Shown here piece after piece: positions 8,180 through 17,414 of a stretch of 64,000 nucleotides of DNA. Every line of letters begins with the position of its first letter. Position 1 is the stretch's first letter. This DNA is from Mucilaginibacter sp. Its GTDB lineage: Bacteria; Bacteroidota; Bacteroidia; Sphingobacteriales; Sphingobacteriaceae. The notes beneath the pieces are model-generated. The model saw only the letters and a list, made by a program, of their open reading frames with translations, searched no databases and was not told the origin of the DNA. The translations under genes were made by a program, and so were the position numbers. Where the stretch lies: contig NZ_JANYGQ010000036.1 of NCBI RefSeq assembly GCF_025359345.1, positions 186,001-250,000 on the forward strand, read 5' to 3'.

Positions 8180-10996
8180 CTATCTGCTTAAGTACATTGA
8201 TTTTTCTTTATAAAGCGACCTGAAATACGGGTCCTGCAAGTTTGGTATAAAACGGATAGCCTCGCCGGTCGATTTCATTTCGGGGCCAAGCTCCTTATTT
8301 ACTTCCGGGAATTTATCGAAGCTGAACACGGGCTCTTTTATTGCATAGCCCCATAGCTTCCGCTCAATAGTAAAGTCTTTTAATTTAGCCACGCCCAGCA
8401 TTACCTTGGCGGCAATGTTGATGTAAGGCACGTCGTATGCCTTAGCGATAAACGGCACTGTACGTGATGCCCGCGGGTTAGCCTCTATCACATACACCAT
8501 GTCGTTTTTTACGGCAAACTGTATATTCAGCAAGCCGATTACGTTTAGTGCTTTTGCAATTTTAACGGTATATTCTTCTATCTGGCTGATCACGTTGTCC
8601 GACAAATCAAACGGCGGCAACACGGCAAATGAATCGCCCGAGTGGATGCCGGCAGGCTCAATGTGTTCCATTATGCCCACAATATGCACCTCGTCACCAT
8701 CGCTAATCGAATCTGATTCGGCTTCGGCGGCACGGTCAAGGAAGTGGTCAATCAGCACGCGGTTGCCGGGCAGATTTTTCAGTAGCCCAACTACGGCTTT
8801 TTCCAAATCCTCGTCGTTAATCACAATGCTCATGCCCTGTCCGCCTAACACGTAGCTTGGGCGAACCAGCACCGGGTAACCCACATGATGTGCAACTTCA
8901 ATTGCCTCTTCAGCGCTTTCGGCAACACCATATTTAGGGTAAGGGATATCCAGTTCCTTCAACAAATCGCTAAAGCGGCCACGGTCTTCCGCAATATCCA
9001 TATCATTGAACGACGTGCCGATAATTTTGATGCCATGTTCGTGCATTTTTTCGGCCATTTTTAAGGCTGTTTGCCCGCCAAGCTGAACAATTACCCCATC
9101 AGGTTTTTCAAGTTCTATGATCTCGCGCACATGCTCCCAGTAAACCGGCTCAAAGTAAAGCTTATCGGCCATGTTAAAGTCGGTCGATACGGTTTCAGGG
9201 TTACAGTTAACCATGATGGCTTCAAAGCCCGATTCTTTTGCGGCCAGCAAGCCGTGTACGCAGCTGTAATCGAACTCAATACCCTGGCCAATACGGTTCG
9301 GTCCTGAGCCCAGTACAATTATCTTTTTCTTGTCAGATACGATGGATTCGTTTTCGCCCTCGTAGGTTGAGTAGTAGTAAGGTGTTTTCGCGGGGAACTC
9401 AGCGGCGCAGGTATCCACCATTTTGTACACGCGGTGCATGCCCAACGCTTTGCGGCGCTGGTAAACGTCCTCTTCGGTTACGTTGCCAAGTATGTAAGCA
9501 ATCTGTGTATCCGAAAATCCCTTTTGTTTCAGCGTGAACAGGAACTCTTCAGGAATATTATTTAAAGAGTAGCGGCGCAACTCGTTTTCCATGTTTACCA
9601 CATCGGCAATCTGGTTTAAAAACCAGCGGTCTATTTTGGTAACTTTACGTACCGACTCGATTGGTACACCTAAGCTCAACGCATCGTAAATATGGAACAG
9701 TCTATCCCAGCTCGGGAACTCAAGGCTGTGCATTATCTCTTCCAGGTTACGGCTTTGGCGACCGTCGGCACCAAGACCGGCGCGGCCAATTTCCAAACTC
9801 TGGCAGGCTTTCTGCAGGGCTTCGATAAAGCTGCGGCCAATGCCCATAACTTCACCTACCGATTTCATCTGCAGGCCAAGCTGGCGGTTAGCACCTTTAA
9901 ACTTATCAAAGTTCCAGCGCGGTATTTTAACGATCACGTAGTCCAAAGTCGGCTCAAAATAGGCCGAAGTTGTTTTAGTGATCTGGTTTTCTATTTCGTC
10001 AAGGTTATAACCAATGGCCAGCTTTGCAGCAATTTTGGCGATAGGGTAACCGGTTGCTTTTGATGCCAGGGCCGACGAGCGGGAAACCCTTGGGTTAATC
10101 TCGATAGCAATGATTGCTTCGTCAGCCGGATTTACCGAGAACTGAACGTTACAGCCGCCGGCAAAGTTGCCGATGGCACGCATCATTTTGATGGCCTGGT
10201 TACGCATCGATTGGTAGCAGCGATCGCTCAACGTCATGGCCGGGGCCACGGTGATCGAGTCGCCGGTGTGGATACCCATCGGGTCGAAGTTCTCTATCGA
10301 ACAGATGATGATTACGTTATCGTTGTTATCGCGCAGCAACTCCAGCTCATATTCTTTCCAGCCTATTACAGCTTGCTCCACCAACACTTCGTGGGTTGGT
10401 GATGCCTGCAGGCCTTTGCTTAGCGCGGCGTCAAAATCTTCTTTTTTATGTACAAAACCTGCGCCTTTACCACCCAATGTATAGCTTGGGCGTATTACCA
10501 GCGGAAAACCAATTTCCTGCGCAGCCTCTTTACCTTCAAGGAATGAGTTGGCAATTTTTGAGGTGGCCACCCCAACGCCTATATCCACCATCAGCTGGCG
10601 GAAGGCTTCACGATTTTCGGTTTTCTCGATCGCAGCTAAATCAACCCCTATTATTTTAACCCCGTATTTTTCCCAGATACCGCGCTCGGCAACTTCGATA
10701 CAAAGGTTCAGCGCCGTTTGGCCGCCCATGGTAGGCAGCACCGCGTCAATTTGTTGTTCCTTTAGTATTTTCTCGATGCTATCGCTGGTTAAGGGTAGCA
10801 GGTACACGTGGTCGGCAATAACCTTATCCGTCATGATAGTAGCAGGGTTGCTGTTAATGATGGAAACGGATATACCTTCTTCTTTAAGGGAGAGGGCCGC
10901 TTGTGAACCGGCATAGTCAAACTCGCAGGCCTGGCCTATAATAATAGGTCCGGAGCCAATAATCAGTACGGATTTTATGGAGGTGTCTTTGGGCAT
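8180..10996 (-). CDS. carB: Carbamoyl-phosphate synthase large subunit, short form
   Basis: 938 residues. CarB makes carbamoyl phosphate from glutamine-derived ammonia, bicarbonate and two ATP, feeding pyrimidine and arginine synthesis in the cytoplasm. The duplicated architecture is visible: N-terminal GSGPIIIGQACEFDYAGSQA (near residue 14) and its repeat GSGPNRIGQGIEFDYS (near 563), and PSYTLGGKGAG (near 171) mirrored by PSYVLGGQGMS (near 712), the two ATP-grasp halves. Family members are usually about 1050-1075 residues. This one stops after the second ATP-grasp half (YFRSLYKEKSMYLSR), so the C-terminal MGS-like allosteric domain of about 130 residues is absent and UMP/ornithine/IMP control is not expected through it. 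The small subunit carA is not in the window. Confidence 0.97.
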   Translation of the reverse strand: MPKDTSIKSVLIIGSGPIIIGQACEFDYAGSQAALSLKEEGISVSIINSNPATIMTDKVIADHVYLLPLTSDSIEKILKEQQIDAVLPTMGGQTALNLCIEVAERGIWEKYGVKIIGVDLAAIEKTENREAFRQLMVDIGVGVATSKIANSFLEGKEAAQEIGFPLVIRPSYTLGGKGAGFVHKKEDFDAALSKGLQASPTHEVLVEQAVIGWKEYELELLRDNNDNVIIICSIENFDPMGIHTGDSITVAPAMTLSDRCYQSMRNQAIKMMRAIGNFAGGCNVQFSVNPADEAIIAIEINPRVSRSSALASKATGYPIAKIAAKLAIGYNLDEIENQITKTTSAYFEPTLDYVIVKIPRWNFDKFKGANRQLGLQMKSVGEVMGIGRSFIEALQKACQSLEIGRAGLGADGRQSRNLEEIMHSLEFPSWDRLFHIYDALSLGVPIESVRKVTKIDRWFLNQIADVVNMENELRRYSLNNIPEEFLFTLKQKGFSDTQIAYILGNVTEEDVYQRRKALGMHRVYKMVDTCAAEFPAKTPYYYSTYEGENESIVSDKKKIIVLGSGPNRIGQGIEFDYSCVHGLLAAKESGFEAIMVNCNPETVSTDFNMADKLYFEPVYWEHVREIIELEKPDGVIVQLGGQTALKMAEKMHEHGIKIIGTSFNDMDIAEDRGRFSDLLKELDIPYPKYGVAESAEEAIEVAHHVGYPVLVRPSYVLGGQGMSIVINDEDLEKAVVGLLKNLPGNRVLIDHFLDRAAEAESDSISDGDEVHIVGIMEHIEPAGIHSGDSFAVLPPFDLSDNVISQIEEYTVKIAKALNVIGLLNIQFAVKNDMVYVIEANPRASRTVPFIAKAYDVPYINIAAKVMLGVAKLKDFTIERKLWGYAIKEPVFSFDKFPEVNKELGPEMKSTGEAIRFIPNLQDPYFRSLYKEKSMYLSR

Positions 10997-11096
10997 GTTC
11001 TTTTTTTATTCAAGAAAGCCGTTGCGAAATGCCAACTTAAAACATCCGGGATTGGTGGCGCACATTTCGCAATGTCGGGATCTTCTTGTCGGGGTG

Positions 11097-11126
11097 CAAA
11101 GATACAGTTTGTAAGGGATTTACTAA
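11097..11126 (-). promoter_or_regulatory. Candidate carB promoter
   Basis: On the minus strand TATCTTTG (11104 down to 11097) matches the Bacteroidota -7 box TAnnTTTG exactly; TTA lies 19 nt upstream in place of the usual TTG. It would give a leader of roughly 95 nt before the carB ATG at 10996. I see no riboswitch fold in that leader. Elsewhere in the 10997-11609 gap I see GGTTGATT word repeats at about 11149-11190 and a decayed REP unit. Confidence 0.5.
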
Positions 11127-11503
11127 TAATTTTTTTGAATTAGTGTTGAGGGGTTGATTCGGTTGATTAAGAGAGGGGTTGATTGGGTTATTTGGGCTGT
11201 TAAAATCGGCTGAAAGGCCGTTGTTTTTTAGGCCGTTGGTGGGGATATGATTTTTTTTTGGCAATAGTTTCGCCGTGCATTAACTGCCCACTCTGGCTGT
11301 AAAATTTGTGGTCCTGGTGGCTATCGGGATAAATAAAATGGCCTGCTTTACACGCCCAGGCGTTCCATTTTTTCACGCGGAACACCCGGAACGCTGTGAA
11401 ACATGTTCATTATAAGGTATTTGCTTTTTTAGCAAATCCAGAAATCGTTCCGATTTTACATTAAATTGATATTTTTTGGCTTGATGCTACAATTTTTGCG
11501 TGC

Positions 11504-11592
11504 CATAAAATGATAAATTAGGTTGATGTAAAAATAAAATGCCTGTAATTAGAAACTTCAGGCATAGTCGTCTGTAGATGCGATCTATGGGC
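11504..11592 (+). repeat. REP unit copy A, decayed, with vestigial transposase start
   Basis: Hairpin 1 (11539-11565, ATGCCTGTAATT...TTCAGGCAT) and hairpin 2 (11570-11592) correspond to the perfect pair flanking the transposase gene at 40461-41024, but carry substitutions. The lead-in TGATAAATTAGGTTGATGTAA (11511-11531) is also shared. Just left of it, on the minus strand, an ATG at 11506 begins MARK before diverging; the real transposase begins MARKGYII. This copy is therefore the remnant of a complete element. Confidence 0.75.
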
Positions 11593-11609
11593 AGTGTTAA
11601 TTACGCCAA

Positions 11610-12050
11610 TTACCCCCACCACCCATAAGCATTATATCCCTCACTCAACCGCATCCCCACCTGTTGGTATAATTGATTACCGATGACATTATCCTTACCA
11701 GTTTCGAGCGTAAACCCGCAGGCGCCGGTTTGGCGGCAAAGTTCTTTGGCACGTTCAATAAGTGCTTTGCTGAAACCCTGGCCACGGTATTCTTCGCTGA
11801 CAAAAAGGTCGTTCAGCAGCCATAGTCTTTTCATCCGGGTTGATGAAAATAAGGGGTATAGCTGCATAAACCCGGCAATAGTGTCACCCTCAACCGCCAC
11901 GAATATTTCGGATTCGTGGCGGACAAGGCGATCATTTAAAAATTGAGCTGCTGCGCCAATATCGGGCGGCTTGCCATAAAAAACGCGGTAACTGTTAAAC
12001 AGCAAGGCCAGGTATGGCACATCGTCAGGGGTGGCTTGTCTTACCTCCAT
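11610..12050 (-). CDS. GNAT family N-acetyltransferase
   Basis: 146 residues, typical for a single GNAT domain. The N-terminus MEVRQATPDDVPYLALLF is the usual first strand and helix. The acetyl-CoA pyrophosphate loop is visible as LFVSEEYRGQGFSKALIERA at about residues 87-106 (RGQGFS), and GFTLETGKDNVIGNQLYQQ, then GM, forms the C-terminal strand and helix. It transfers an acetyl group to an unknown amine substrate. It lies between a REP remnant and the deacetylase gene; the roughly 200 bp to the latter contain only repeat-like sequence, so co-transcription is uncertain. Confidence 0.9.
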   Translation of the reverse strand: MEVRQATPDDVPYLALLFNSYRVFYGKPPDIGAAAQFLNDRLVRHESEIFVAVEGDTIAGFMQLYPLFSSTRMKRLWLLNDLFVSEEYRGQGFSKALIERAKELCRQTGACGFTLETGKDNVIGNQLYQQVGMRLSEGYNAYGWWG

Positions 12051-12258
12051 TGTTTTACGCGGTGTTTGTCCATACTAACATGAGTTCTGTATAAGAATTA
12101 ACAAATGTCTGCTTCACCTCACCTAAAATCCTCTCCAACGACGAGGACTTTAACTTCAACTCCCGACCCCAAACTGCCTTTTTAGGACCCTCTTGTTTGG
12201 AGCCGGATTGGGTGACGCGACCGATGCGCAATGACCGGGTGCACAGGCGAGTTCTCAT

Positions 12259-14718
12259 CTACGGTATAACTGTATTTTTCGGCTTGCTTAGCAAATTAAT
12301 AAAAAGCTTATAGGCGCCCGGTACACCTGCGGGTAGCTGCCTGAAAAAGGCCAGTGAGGTATAAATAAACCGGCCCTCGCCATAGTTGCCTGTTATTACG
12401 GCGCCTTTGTTCGGTGCTTCGCCGGGGTCGTTCATTTCCATGACCGATTTGTATTGCGGGTCGATATCGCCTACAAAATAAAGGCCGCGCTCCTGTACCC
12501 AGCCGTTAAAGTCTTCGTCGGTTACTTTGTTGGGGTAATTGAGAATGGGGTTTTGTTTATCGAGTATGGTGATTTTTGCATTTTCATCCGTCACCCGTTG
12601 GTTTACCGGCTTAAACGGGTAAGGGCCAATTTGTTTGGTGACCAGGCCGTTGTTGTTATTGTATTGCACCACCAGGTTGCCGCCATTTTTAACATATTCC
12701 AGCAGTTTGGGTTGCTCAACAGCGAGGCGATCGTTAACATTATAGGCACGCACGCCGGTAACAATGGCATCGTAGCCGGAGAGGTCGCCGTTCATAACTT
12801 CTTTCTCGGTAAGCGGGTGCACATCATAACCTACCTGGCGCAGTGCCTCAGGAACTAAATCGCCTGCACCCTCAATGTAGCCTATTTTTTTACCGGCAAT
12901 TTTTAAGTCGATGTTGATTAACCTGGTCTGCGCCGGCGGGAACAGTGTGATGTTCGGGATATGGTCATACTTAATGTGCTGCACACCCAATGCCGGGCCG
13001 CCGTTTATCAAAACTTCCAGCATGGTGTTTTTCGACTGCCGGTCGTTTGGCGTTACTGTGAATGCTACTGTCCATTCTTCGCCTTTATTTTTATCTGTAA
13101 AAGTGTATTTATCAGGACTCACCTGCCAGCCCGGCATCGGTTTTATGCTGACATTGCCGCTGCTTTTAGTGTATGCCTTTAATTTTACCTGGATGGATTG
13201 CGGGCTGCTGCTGTTAAAAATATAATCCTGGCTGACTACATTGGCGGTTACCTGCGGCGCAATTTCAATAGGCTGATAAATTTCGCCATTAACAGGGCTA
13301 ACATATTTGTAATACAGGCGGCGTTCAAAATGGATCGGCTTGCCCTCAATTATAAATTCTAAATTAACAGTGGGCAAATCCGGGTTTTCGGGATTCCCGA
13401 CGAATAGCTGGCCGGGGATATTATATGCGCCAATACTATGCGGTGTTTCGAGCCAAAAGGGCTGGGTAATTTTATCTGCGGAGGCTTTGCCGTCGAAAGT
13501 CTGCAGCTGGTTAGCCGGTATAACCTGGCTGTTATAGCTTTTTTCTGTTTGATTTATGCTGATGGTATTTAGCTTAACTTTATTGTTATACCTGTCGAGC
13601 ACTTGCGAGCGAATGAGAATACTGTCATGTAGCCCATAGGATGGTTCTGCCGCATAGCTCTCAAACCACAAACCCGCGCAAGCAGCTATCAAATTATTAA
13701 GTTCCTTGGTTTTTTGCGTGCGCCAGTAAACGTCAGACACTTTTTCAACCTTAGCCAGAAGCTTTACCAATGCGGGCACACTTTCCTCCGGTTTGTCGGC
13801 GTCAAAACTCTTGCGGATAATAGCTATACCGGCATCAATATTTTCGCCATCCTTAACGCGTTTCCAGGTGGTGTTTACGCCGTCCATCAATTCGTTTTGC
13901 GGGGCATCGCCCAAAATAGTCTTAAAATATTCAAATGATTCGCCACGCTGCCTTGCCGAGCCAAAGCCCTGTGTTTTATGGTTCGAGCGGCTTTCTGCAG
14001 CCAGTTCACCATAGCCTTTACCAAGCGTTGGGTTGTATACGCCTACATCAATTTTAAACTGATCGGGTGCGGTAGTATTAACCGTGCCGAAGCTAAAAGT
14101 ATTCCACAATAAACGTTTTGCTTGCCATGGTTGCACGTATTGTAATTGCTCGGGAAAGCGTTTCGGGTCGGCAGCAGCGGCAAAGGCCTCCTGCGCCAGT
14201 ATGGCCGATGAAGTATGATGCCCGTGACCGCCCTCGCCGGTGGTAGGGAACCGGCATATAATCACATCAGGCCTGAACTTGCGGATCACCCAAACTACAT
14301 CGCTTAAAACTTTTTCCTTGTCCCAAATCTTCAATGTTTCGTCCGGCCCTTTTGAAAACCCGAAATCGTTGGCGCGGGTAAAAAACTGCTCGGCACCGTC
14401 AACGCGACGGGCTGCCAATAGTTCCTGCGTGCGTATTAAACCTAACAGTTCACTTTGTTCGTTACCCAAAAGGTTTTGTCCGCCATCGCCGCGCGTCATT
14501 GATAAATAGCCGGTGCGATAATGTTTTTCCTGCGCCAGGTAGGCGAGCAGGCGGGTGTTTTCATCATCGGGGTGAGCGGCGACGTACAGCACACTGCCCA
14601 GCACATCCAGCTTTTTAAAGTTTTGCTGTATGGTGGCAATATCCGTTGGCGGGTTAGTTTGGGCAAAGGTAATGTGCGCTGTAAATAACAGTGCAGCAAT
14701 AAGTTTGATGCGGTTCAT
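12259..14718 (-). CDS. PIG-L family deacetylase with C-terminal amidotransferase-like domain, exported
   Basis: I start at the ATG at 14718 (MNRIKLIAALLFTAHITFAQ), which gives a signal peptide and 819 residues; a longer frame reaching 14814 would put 32 unlikely residues before it. The PIG-L/LmbE zinc site is AAHPDDE near residue 44 with the later GHGHHTSS. These enzymes remove acetyl groups from GlcNAc-type substrates. The middle (about 490-620) reads as beta-sandwich sequence of the NEW3/CARDB kind. The last 200 residues (KKIGYIEGAGDLVPEALRQV, YDAIVTGVRAYN, NGGNLVVQYN) look like a class-I glutamine-amidotransferase-like fold without an obvious catalytic cysteine. The combination suggests processing of extracellular glycans, probably in the periplasm. 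Confidence 0.88.
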   Translation of the reverse strand: MNRIKLIAALLFTAHITFAQTNPPTDIATIQQNFKKLDVLGSVLYVAAHPDDENTRLLAYLAQEKHYRTGYLSMTRGDGGQNLLGNEQSELLGLIRTQELLAARRVDGAEQFFTRANDFGFSKGPDETLKIWDKEKVLSDVVWVIRKFRPDVIICRFPTTGEGGHGHHTSSAILAQEAFAAAADPKRFPEQLQYVQPWQAKRLLWNTFSFGTVNTTAPDQFKIDVGVYNPTLGKGYGELAAESRSNHKTQGFGSARQRGESFEYFKTILGDAPQNELMDGVNTTWKRVKDGENIDAGIAIIRKSFDADKPEESVPALVKLLAKVEKVSDVYWRTQKTKELNNLIAACAGLWFESYAAEPSYGLHDSILIRSQVLDRYNNKVKLNTISINQTEKSYNSQVIPANQLQTFDGKASADKITQPFWLETPHSIGAYNIPGQLFVGNPENPDLPTVNLEFIIEGKPIHFERRLYYKYVSPVNGEIYQPIEIAPQVTANVVSQDYIFNSSSPQSIQVKLKAYTKSSGNVSIKPMPGWQVSPDKYTFTDKNKGEEWTVAFTVTPNDRQSKNTMLEVLINGGPALGVQHIKYDHIPNITLFPPAQTRLINIDLKIAGKKIGYIEGAGDLVPEALRQVGYDVHPLTEKEVMNGDLSGYDAIVTGVRAYNVNDRLAVEQPKLLEYVKNGGNLVVQYNNNNGLVTKQIGPYPFKPVNQRVTDENAKITILDKQNPILNYPNKVTDEDFNGWVQERGLYFVGDIDPQYKSVMEMNDPGEAPNKGAVITGNYGEGRFIYTSLAFFRQLPAGVPGAYKLFINLLSKPKNTVIP

Positions 14719-14849
14719 GCAAACAAATATATTAAAATGTGCGGATGTGCGGATTTTGGATGTGCGAATGAGAAAAAGATGATTTTTGTATGGCGTTTGC
14801 TGAGGCTTTTGCATAGCAATATCTTTTAAATTCCATTACGCCTTTTCCA

Positions 14850-15007
14850 CGCAGGCCTGCGACCTGCGCTGGTAAGTCGCGCCCCTTTGGGGCTTTTGAG
14901 ATTATTCTTCAATTTAAACACCAGGTCTTTAAAAGTAATTGTTTCATCGTTTAAAATCACCCAACCCCAAAGGGGCGGAATTCGTCAGCGCAGGTCGCAG
15001 GCCTGCG
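14850..15007. repeat. Long inverted-repeat element, copy 1
   Basis: The left arm (14850-14893) and right arm (14965-15007) are reverse complements: 22 bp match perfectly (14850-14871 with 14986-15007, containing GCAGGCCTGCGACCTGCGC), then CGCCCCTTTGGGG against CCCCAAAGGGGCG. The ends are themselves short palindromes (GCAGGCCTGC). About 71 bp of AT-rich DNA lie between the arms. A second copy with the same arms but a different core is at 35393-35559. No coding capacity, so a MITE- or REP-like element. The rest of the gap 14719-15107 shows nothing else. Confidence 0.7.
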
Positions 15008-15107
15008 AGAAACGTGATTTCCCTGACGGCGGAGTTCCGGCAACAGATTTTAATCCAGTATTATTTTTTAGTTTTACCGTTCAGTTATAGCCTCCGGTTA
15101 ACCAGCA

Positions 15108-16133
15108 ATGAAAAACTATTTAAAAATTATAAATATTGATGAGTACTCCATTACGCCAAAGTACCTGCAGCTAAGCAACTCGATTTTGCGGGGGATTGAG
15201 GAGGGGAAAATTGAGCGCGATGATATTTTACCGTCTATTAATGATTTGAGCATTGCGCTGGAGGTATCCCGTGCCACTATTGAGCGGGCATACAAGGAAC
15301 TGCGGAAATATGACGTTATTAAATCTGTTGCGGGCAAGGGGTATTTCATCAGCAATACGGCGTTTAACCAGCCGGTTAAAGTGCTGCTGCTATTCAACAA
15401 GCTGAGCAGTCATAAAAAGATCATATACGATGCTTTTGCCGAAACGTTGGGCAGCAACGCCGCTATAGACTTTTATATTTACAACAACGATTTTAACGTT
15501 TTTAAAAAGGTTCTGCCGGCCAATATCGACCATTATTCAAAACTGGTTATTATTCCCCACTTTATCGAGAACGAGGAAAATGCGTTTGCCATAATCAATA
15601 ACCTGCCAAAGGAAAAGCTGGTGCTGATGGACAAACTGCCGGAAAGCATAACCGGGACTTTTGCTGCTGTTTTTGAAAAATTTGAAGAGGATATTTATTT
15701 TGCGCTGGAGCAGCTTTTGGAAAAGCTGAGCAAATACAGCACGCTAAAAATTATCTTCCCCGGCAATAGTTATTATCCGCAGGAAATACTCACCGGCTTT
15801 TTGAAATTTTGCGGGCAGTATGCTTTTGAATATGATATTATCCACCACCTAAAAAATGAAACCCTGCAACCCGGCACGGTGTATATTAATTTAATGGAGG
15901 ATGATTTGGTAGAGTTGGTAGAAAAAATAGTAAGTGATAACTTAAAAATCGGGGAAGATATTGGCGTAATCAGTTATAACGAAACCCCGTTGAAAAAAAT
16001 TATAGTAAACGGCATTACCACCATATCAACCGATTTTAAGCTGATGGGCCAAAATGCCGCCGAACTGGTGCTGAATAATAGTAAAGAGCATGTGGCTATA
16101 CCGTTTAGGGTTACGGTGAGGAATTCGTTGTAA
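15108..16133 (+). CDS. GntR-type regulator with LacI-like sensor domain
   Basis: 341 residues. Residues about 10-80 are a GntR winged helix (PKYLQLSNSILRGIEEGKIE, ILPSINDLSIALEVSRATIERAYKEL, GKGYFI). The rest resembles a periplasmic-binding-protein fold used as a sugar sensor in LacI-type regulators (VKVLLLFNKLSSHKK, LVIIPHF, then at the end DIGVISYNETPLKKIIVNGI and TISTDFKLMGQNAAELVL). This arrangement is common in Bacteroidota regulators of carbohydrate use. The effector is unknown. It is convergent with the FAD oxidoreductase (stops 8 bp apart), so it does not obviously control it. The ATG at 15108 lies just before ITPKYLQL, the usual GntR beginning. Confidence 0.9.
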   Translation: MKNYLKIINIDEYSITPKYLQLSNSILRGIEEGKIERDDILPSINDLSIALEVSRATIERAYKELRKYDVIKSVAGKGYFISNTAFNQPVKVLLLFNKLSSHKKIIYDAFAETLGSNAAIDFYIYNNDFNVFKKVLPANIDHYSKLVIIPHFIENEENAFAIINNLPKEKLVLMDKLPESITGTFAAVFEKFEEDIYFALEQLLEKLSKYSTLKIIFPGNSYYPQEILTGFLKFCGQYAFEYDIIHHLKNETLQPGTVYINLMEDDLVELVEKIVSDNLKIGEDIGVISYNETPLKKIIVNGITTISTDFKLMGQNAAELVLNNSKEHVAIPFRVTVRNSL

Positions 16134-16141
16134 GTTATTAG

Positions 16142-17284
16142 TTAACTTTTCAACACCAACTCCGCCACTTCTTCGCCTACCAGGCTGCCCATAGCCACGC
16201 CCATGCCGTTGCACCTTACTGCGCAAAAAACATTCGGTTCTACCTGTTTTACGATGGGGCTGATGTCGTCGCCAAAGCCCATGATGCCGCTCCACCAATA
16301 GTCAACCTCAAATGGCTGGCCGGGAAGTATAATTTCTTTCAGATAGGTAATCAACTGGTCTTTCACTTTATCGGTATGGCCAAATTCCCAGGTTTCTTCG
16401 GCAGCATAGTCGAGGTTGCGGCCTCCGCCAAACAGCACGCGGTTATCAATGTTCCTGAAATAGTAATAGCCCTCATTAAAATGATAGGTGCCCTTTAGTT
16501 TTAGTCCGTCGATTGGTTTAGTCACCAGTACCTGCCCGCGTCCCGGGATGACTTTCAGTTTCGGAAACAGCTGATTGGCGAATGCGTTGGTAGCCAGTAT
16601 TACGTTACCGGTTTTAAAATTACCCTGCGATGTTGTCAGTGATACATGCCCGCCCTCGTGCTCCACCTTATGGATTTCGCAGTCGTTTAAAACCATTATG
16701 CCAAGGCTGTATATCTTATTTAACAGGGTGCGCATCATTTTACCTGTGTGCAGCTGGCCTTCATATTGAGTGTATATTATTTGACGGATGCCGTTAAACC
16801 CAAAATCTGCTATTTTAGCATTGGCGACTGAATAAATGTCAGATTTGCCGATTGCTTGCTGCAATAAAGTGTTAAAATACGTTAATTGATCTAATGCCTC
16901 GGTTGCTGCCGGCAGTTCGTTATCCATAAACAATTCATGCCCGCCGTTTTGCTGGAAATCTATATTGTCATCGCCGAGGTTTTGCCTGAGCCGTTGCAAC
17001 CCACGCCATTTATAGTCAACCATGCGCAGCACTTCGGCTTCGGATGACTTTTTCAAGTAGGATATTTGCTCGGAAATGGTGCCGAAACAGGCAAATCCCG
17101 CGTTTTTTGTACTGGCGCCGGTGGGTAAAAACCCCCGCTCCAAAACCAGCACATTTAATGCCGGCGCCTGCTTTTTTAAATGCAGCGCGGCACTGAGGCC
17201 CACCAGTCCGCTGCCTATGATAATTACGTCGGCATTATCAATAAACGCCGTGCGTTCCCAGTACGAAAATGTGTTGCCTTTCAA
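16142..17284 (-). CDS. FAD-dependent oxidoreductase (DAO family)
   Basis: 380 residues. The dinucleotide-binding fold is DVIIIGSGLVGLSAALHL at about residues 19-36 (GxGxxG), with a matching acidic strand end LERG near residue 49. The family's glycine-rich ASTKNAGFA stretch follows. The C-terminal PIVKQVEPNVFCAVRCNGMGVAMGSL (about 345-370) is the second FAD-contacting region of D-amino-acid oxidase/glycine oxidase/sarcosine oxidase-type enzymes. It oxidises an amine or amino acid with FAD; the substrate is not determinable. Not membrane-bound. Upstream is the AAGTC word-repeat hairpin. Confidence 0.9.
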   Translation of the reverse strand: MKGNTFSYWERTAFIDNADVIIIGSGLVGLSAALHLKKQAPALNVLVLERGFLPTGASTKNAGFACFGTISEQISYLKKSSEAEVLRMVDYKWRGLQRLRQNLGDDNIDFQQNGGHELFMDNELPAATEALDQLTYFNTLLQQAIGKSDIYSVANAKIADFGFNGIRQIIYTQYEGQLHTGKMMRTLLNKIYSLGIMVLNDCEIHKVEHEGGHVSLTTSQGNFKTGNVILATNAFANQLFPKLKVIPGRGQVLVTKPIDGLKLKGTYHFNEGYYYFRNIDNRVLFGGGRNLDYAAEETWEFGHTDKVKDQLITYLKEIILPGQPFEVDYWWSGIMGFGDDISPIVKQVEPNVFCAVRCNGMGVAMGSLVGEEVAELVLKS

Positions 17285-17317
17285 TTTATGGTGTTTTTTA
17301 CGGAATGCTTTTTGATT

Positions 17318-17409
17318 AGTCTAAAGTCGTTAGTCCTAAGTCTAAAGTCAAAAATATACAAAAAAATACTTCTTTGACTCGGGACTTAGGACTGGAGACT
17401 TAAGACTTA
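17318..17409. repeat. AAGTC-word hairpin, copy 1
   Basis: The left arm (AGTCTAAAGTCGTTAGTCCT, AAGTCTAAAGTC, about 17318-17350) and right arm (GACTCGGGACTTAGGACTGG, AGACTTAAGACTT, about 17375-17409) are imperfect reverse complements made of repeated AAGTC/GACTT words. It lies between divergent genes, so it is not simply a terminator. Related copies are at 26552-26651 and 33053-33124. Confidence 0.65.
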
Positions 17410-17414
17410 AAAAA

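Noticed and set aside
11200..11408. Small reverse frames upstream of carB
   Set aside because: Odd Trp/His-rich composition (AGHFIYPDSHQDHKFYSQSG), GTG start and no partner; might be a decayed small gene, but I cannot support it.
12055..12258. 67-codon reverse frame between the GNAT and PIG-L genes
   Set aside because: Its LKSSSLERILGEV stretch is a known style of spacer-repeat translation; no RBS or signal.
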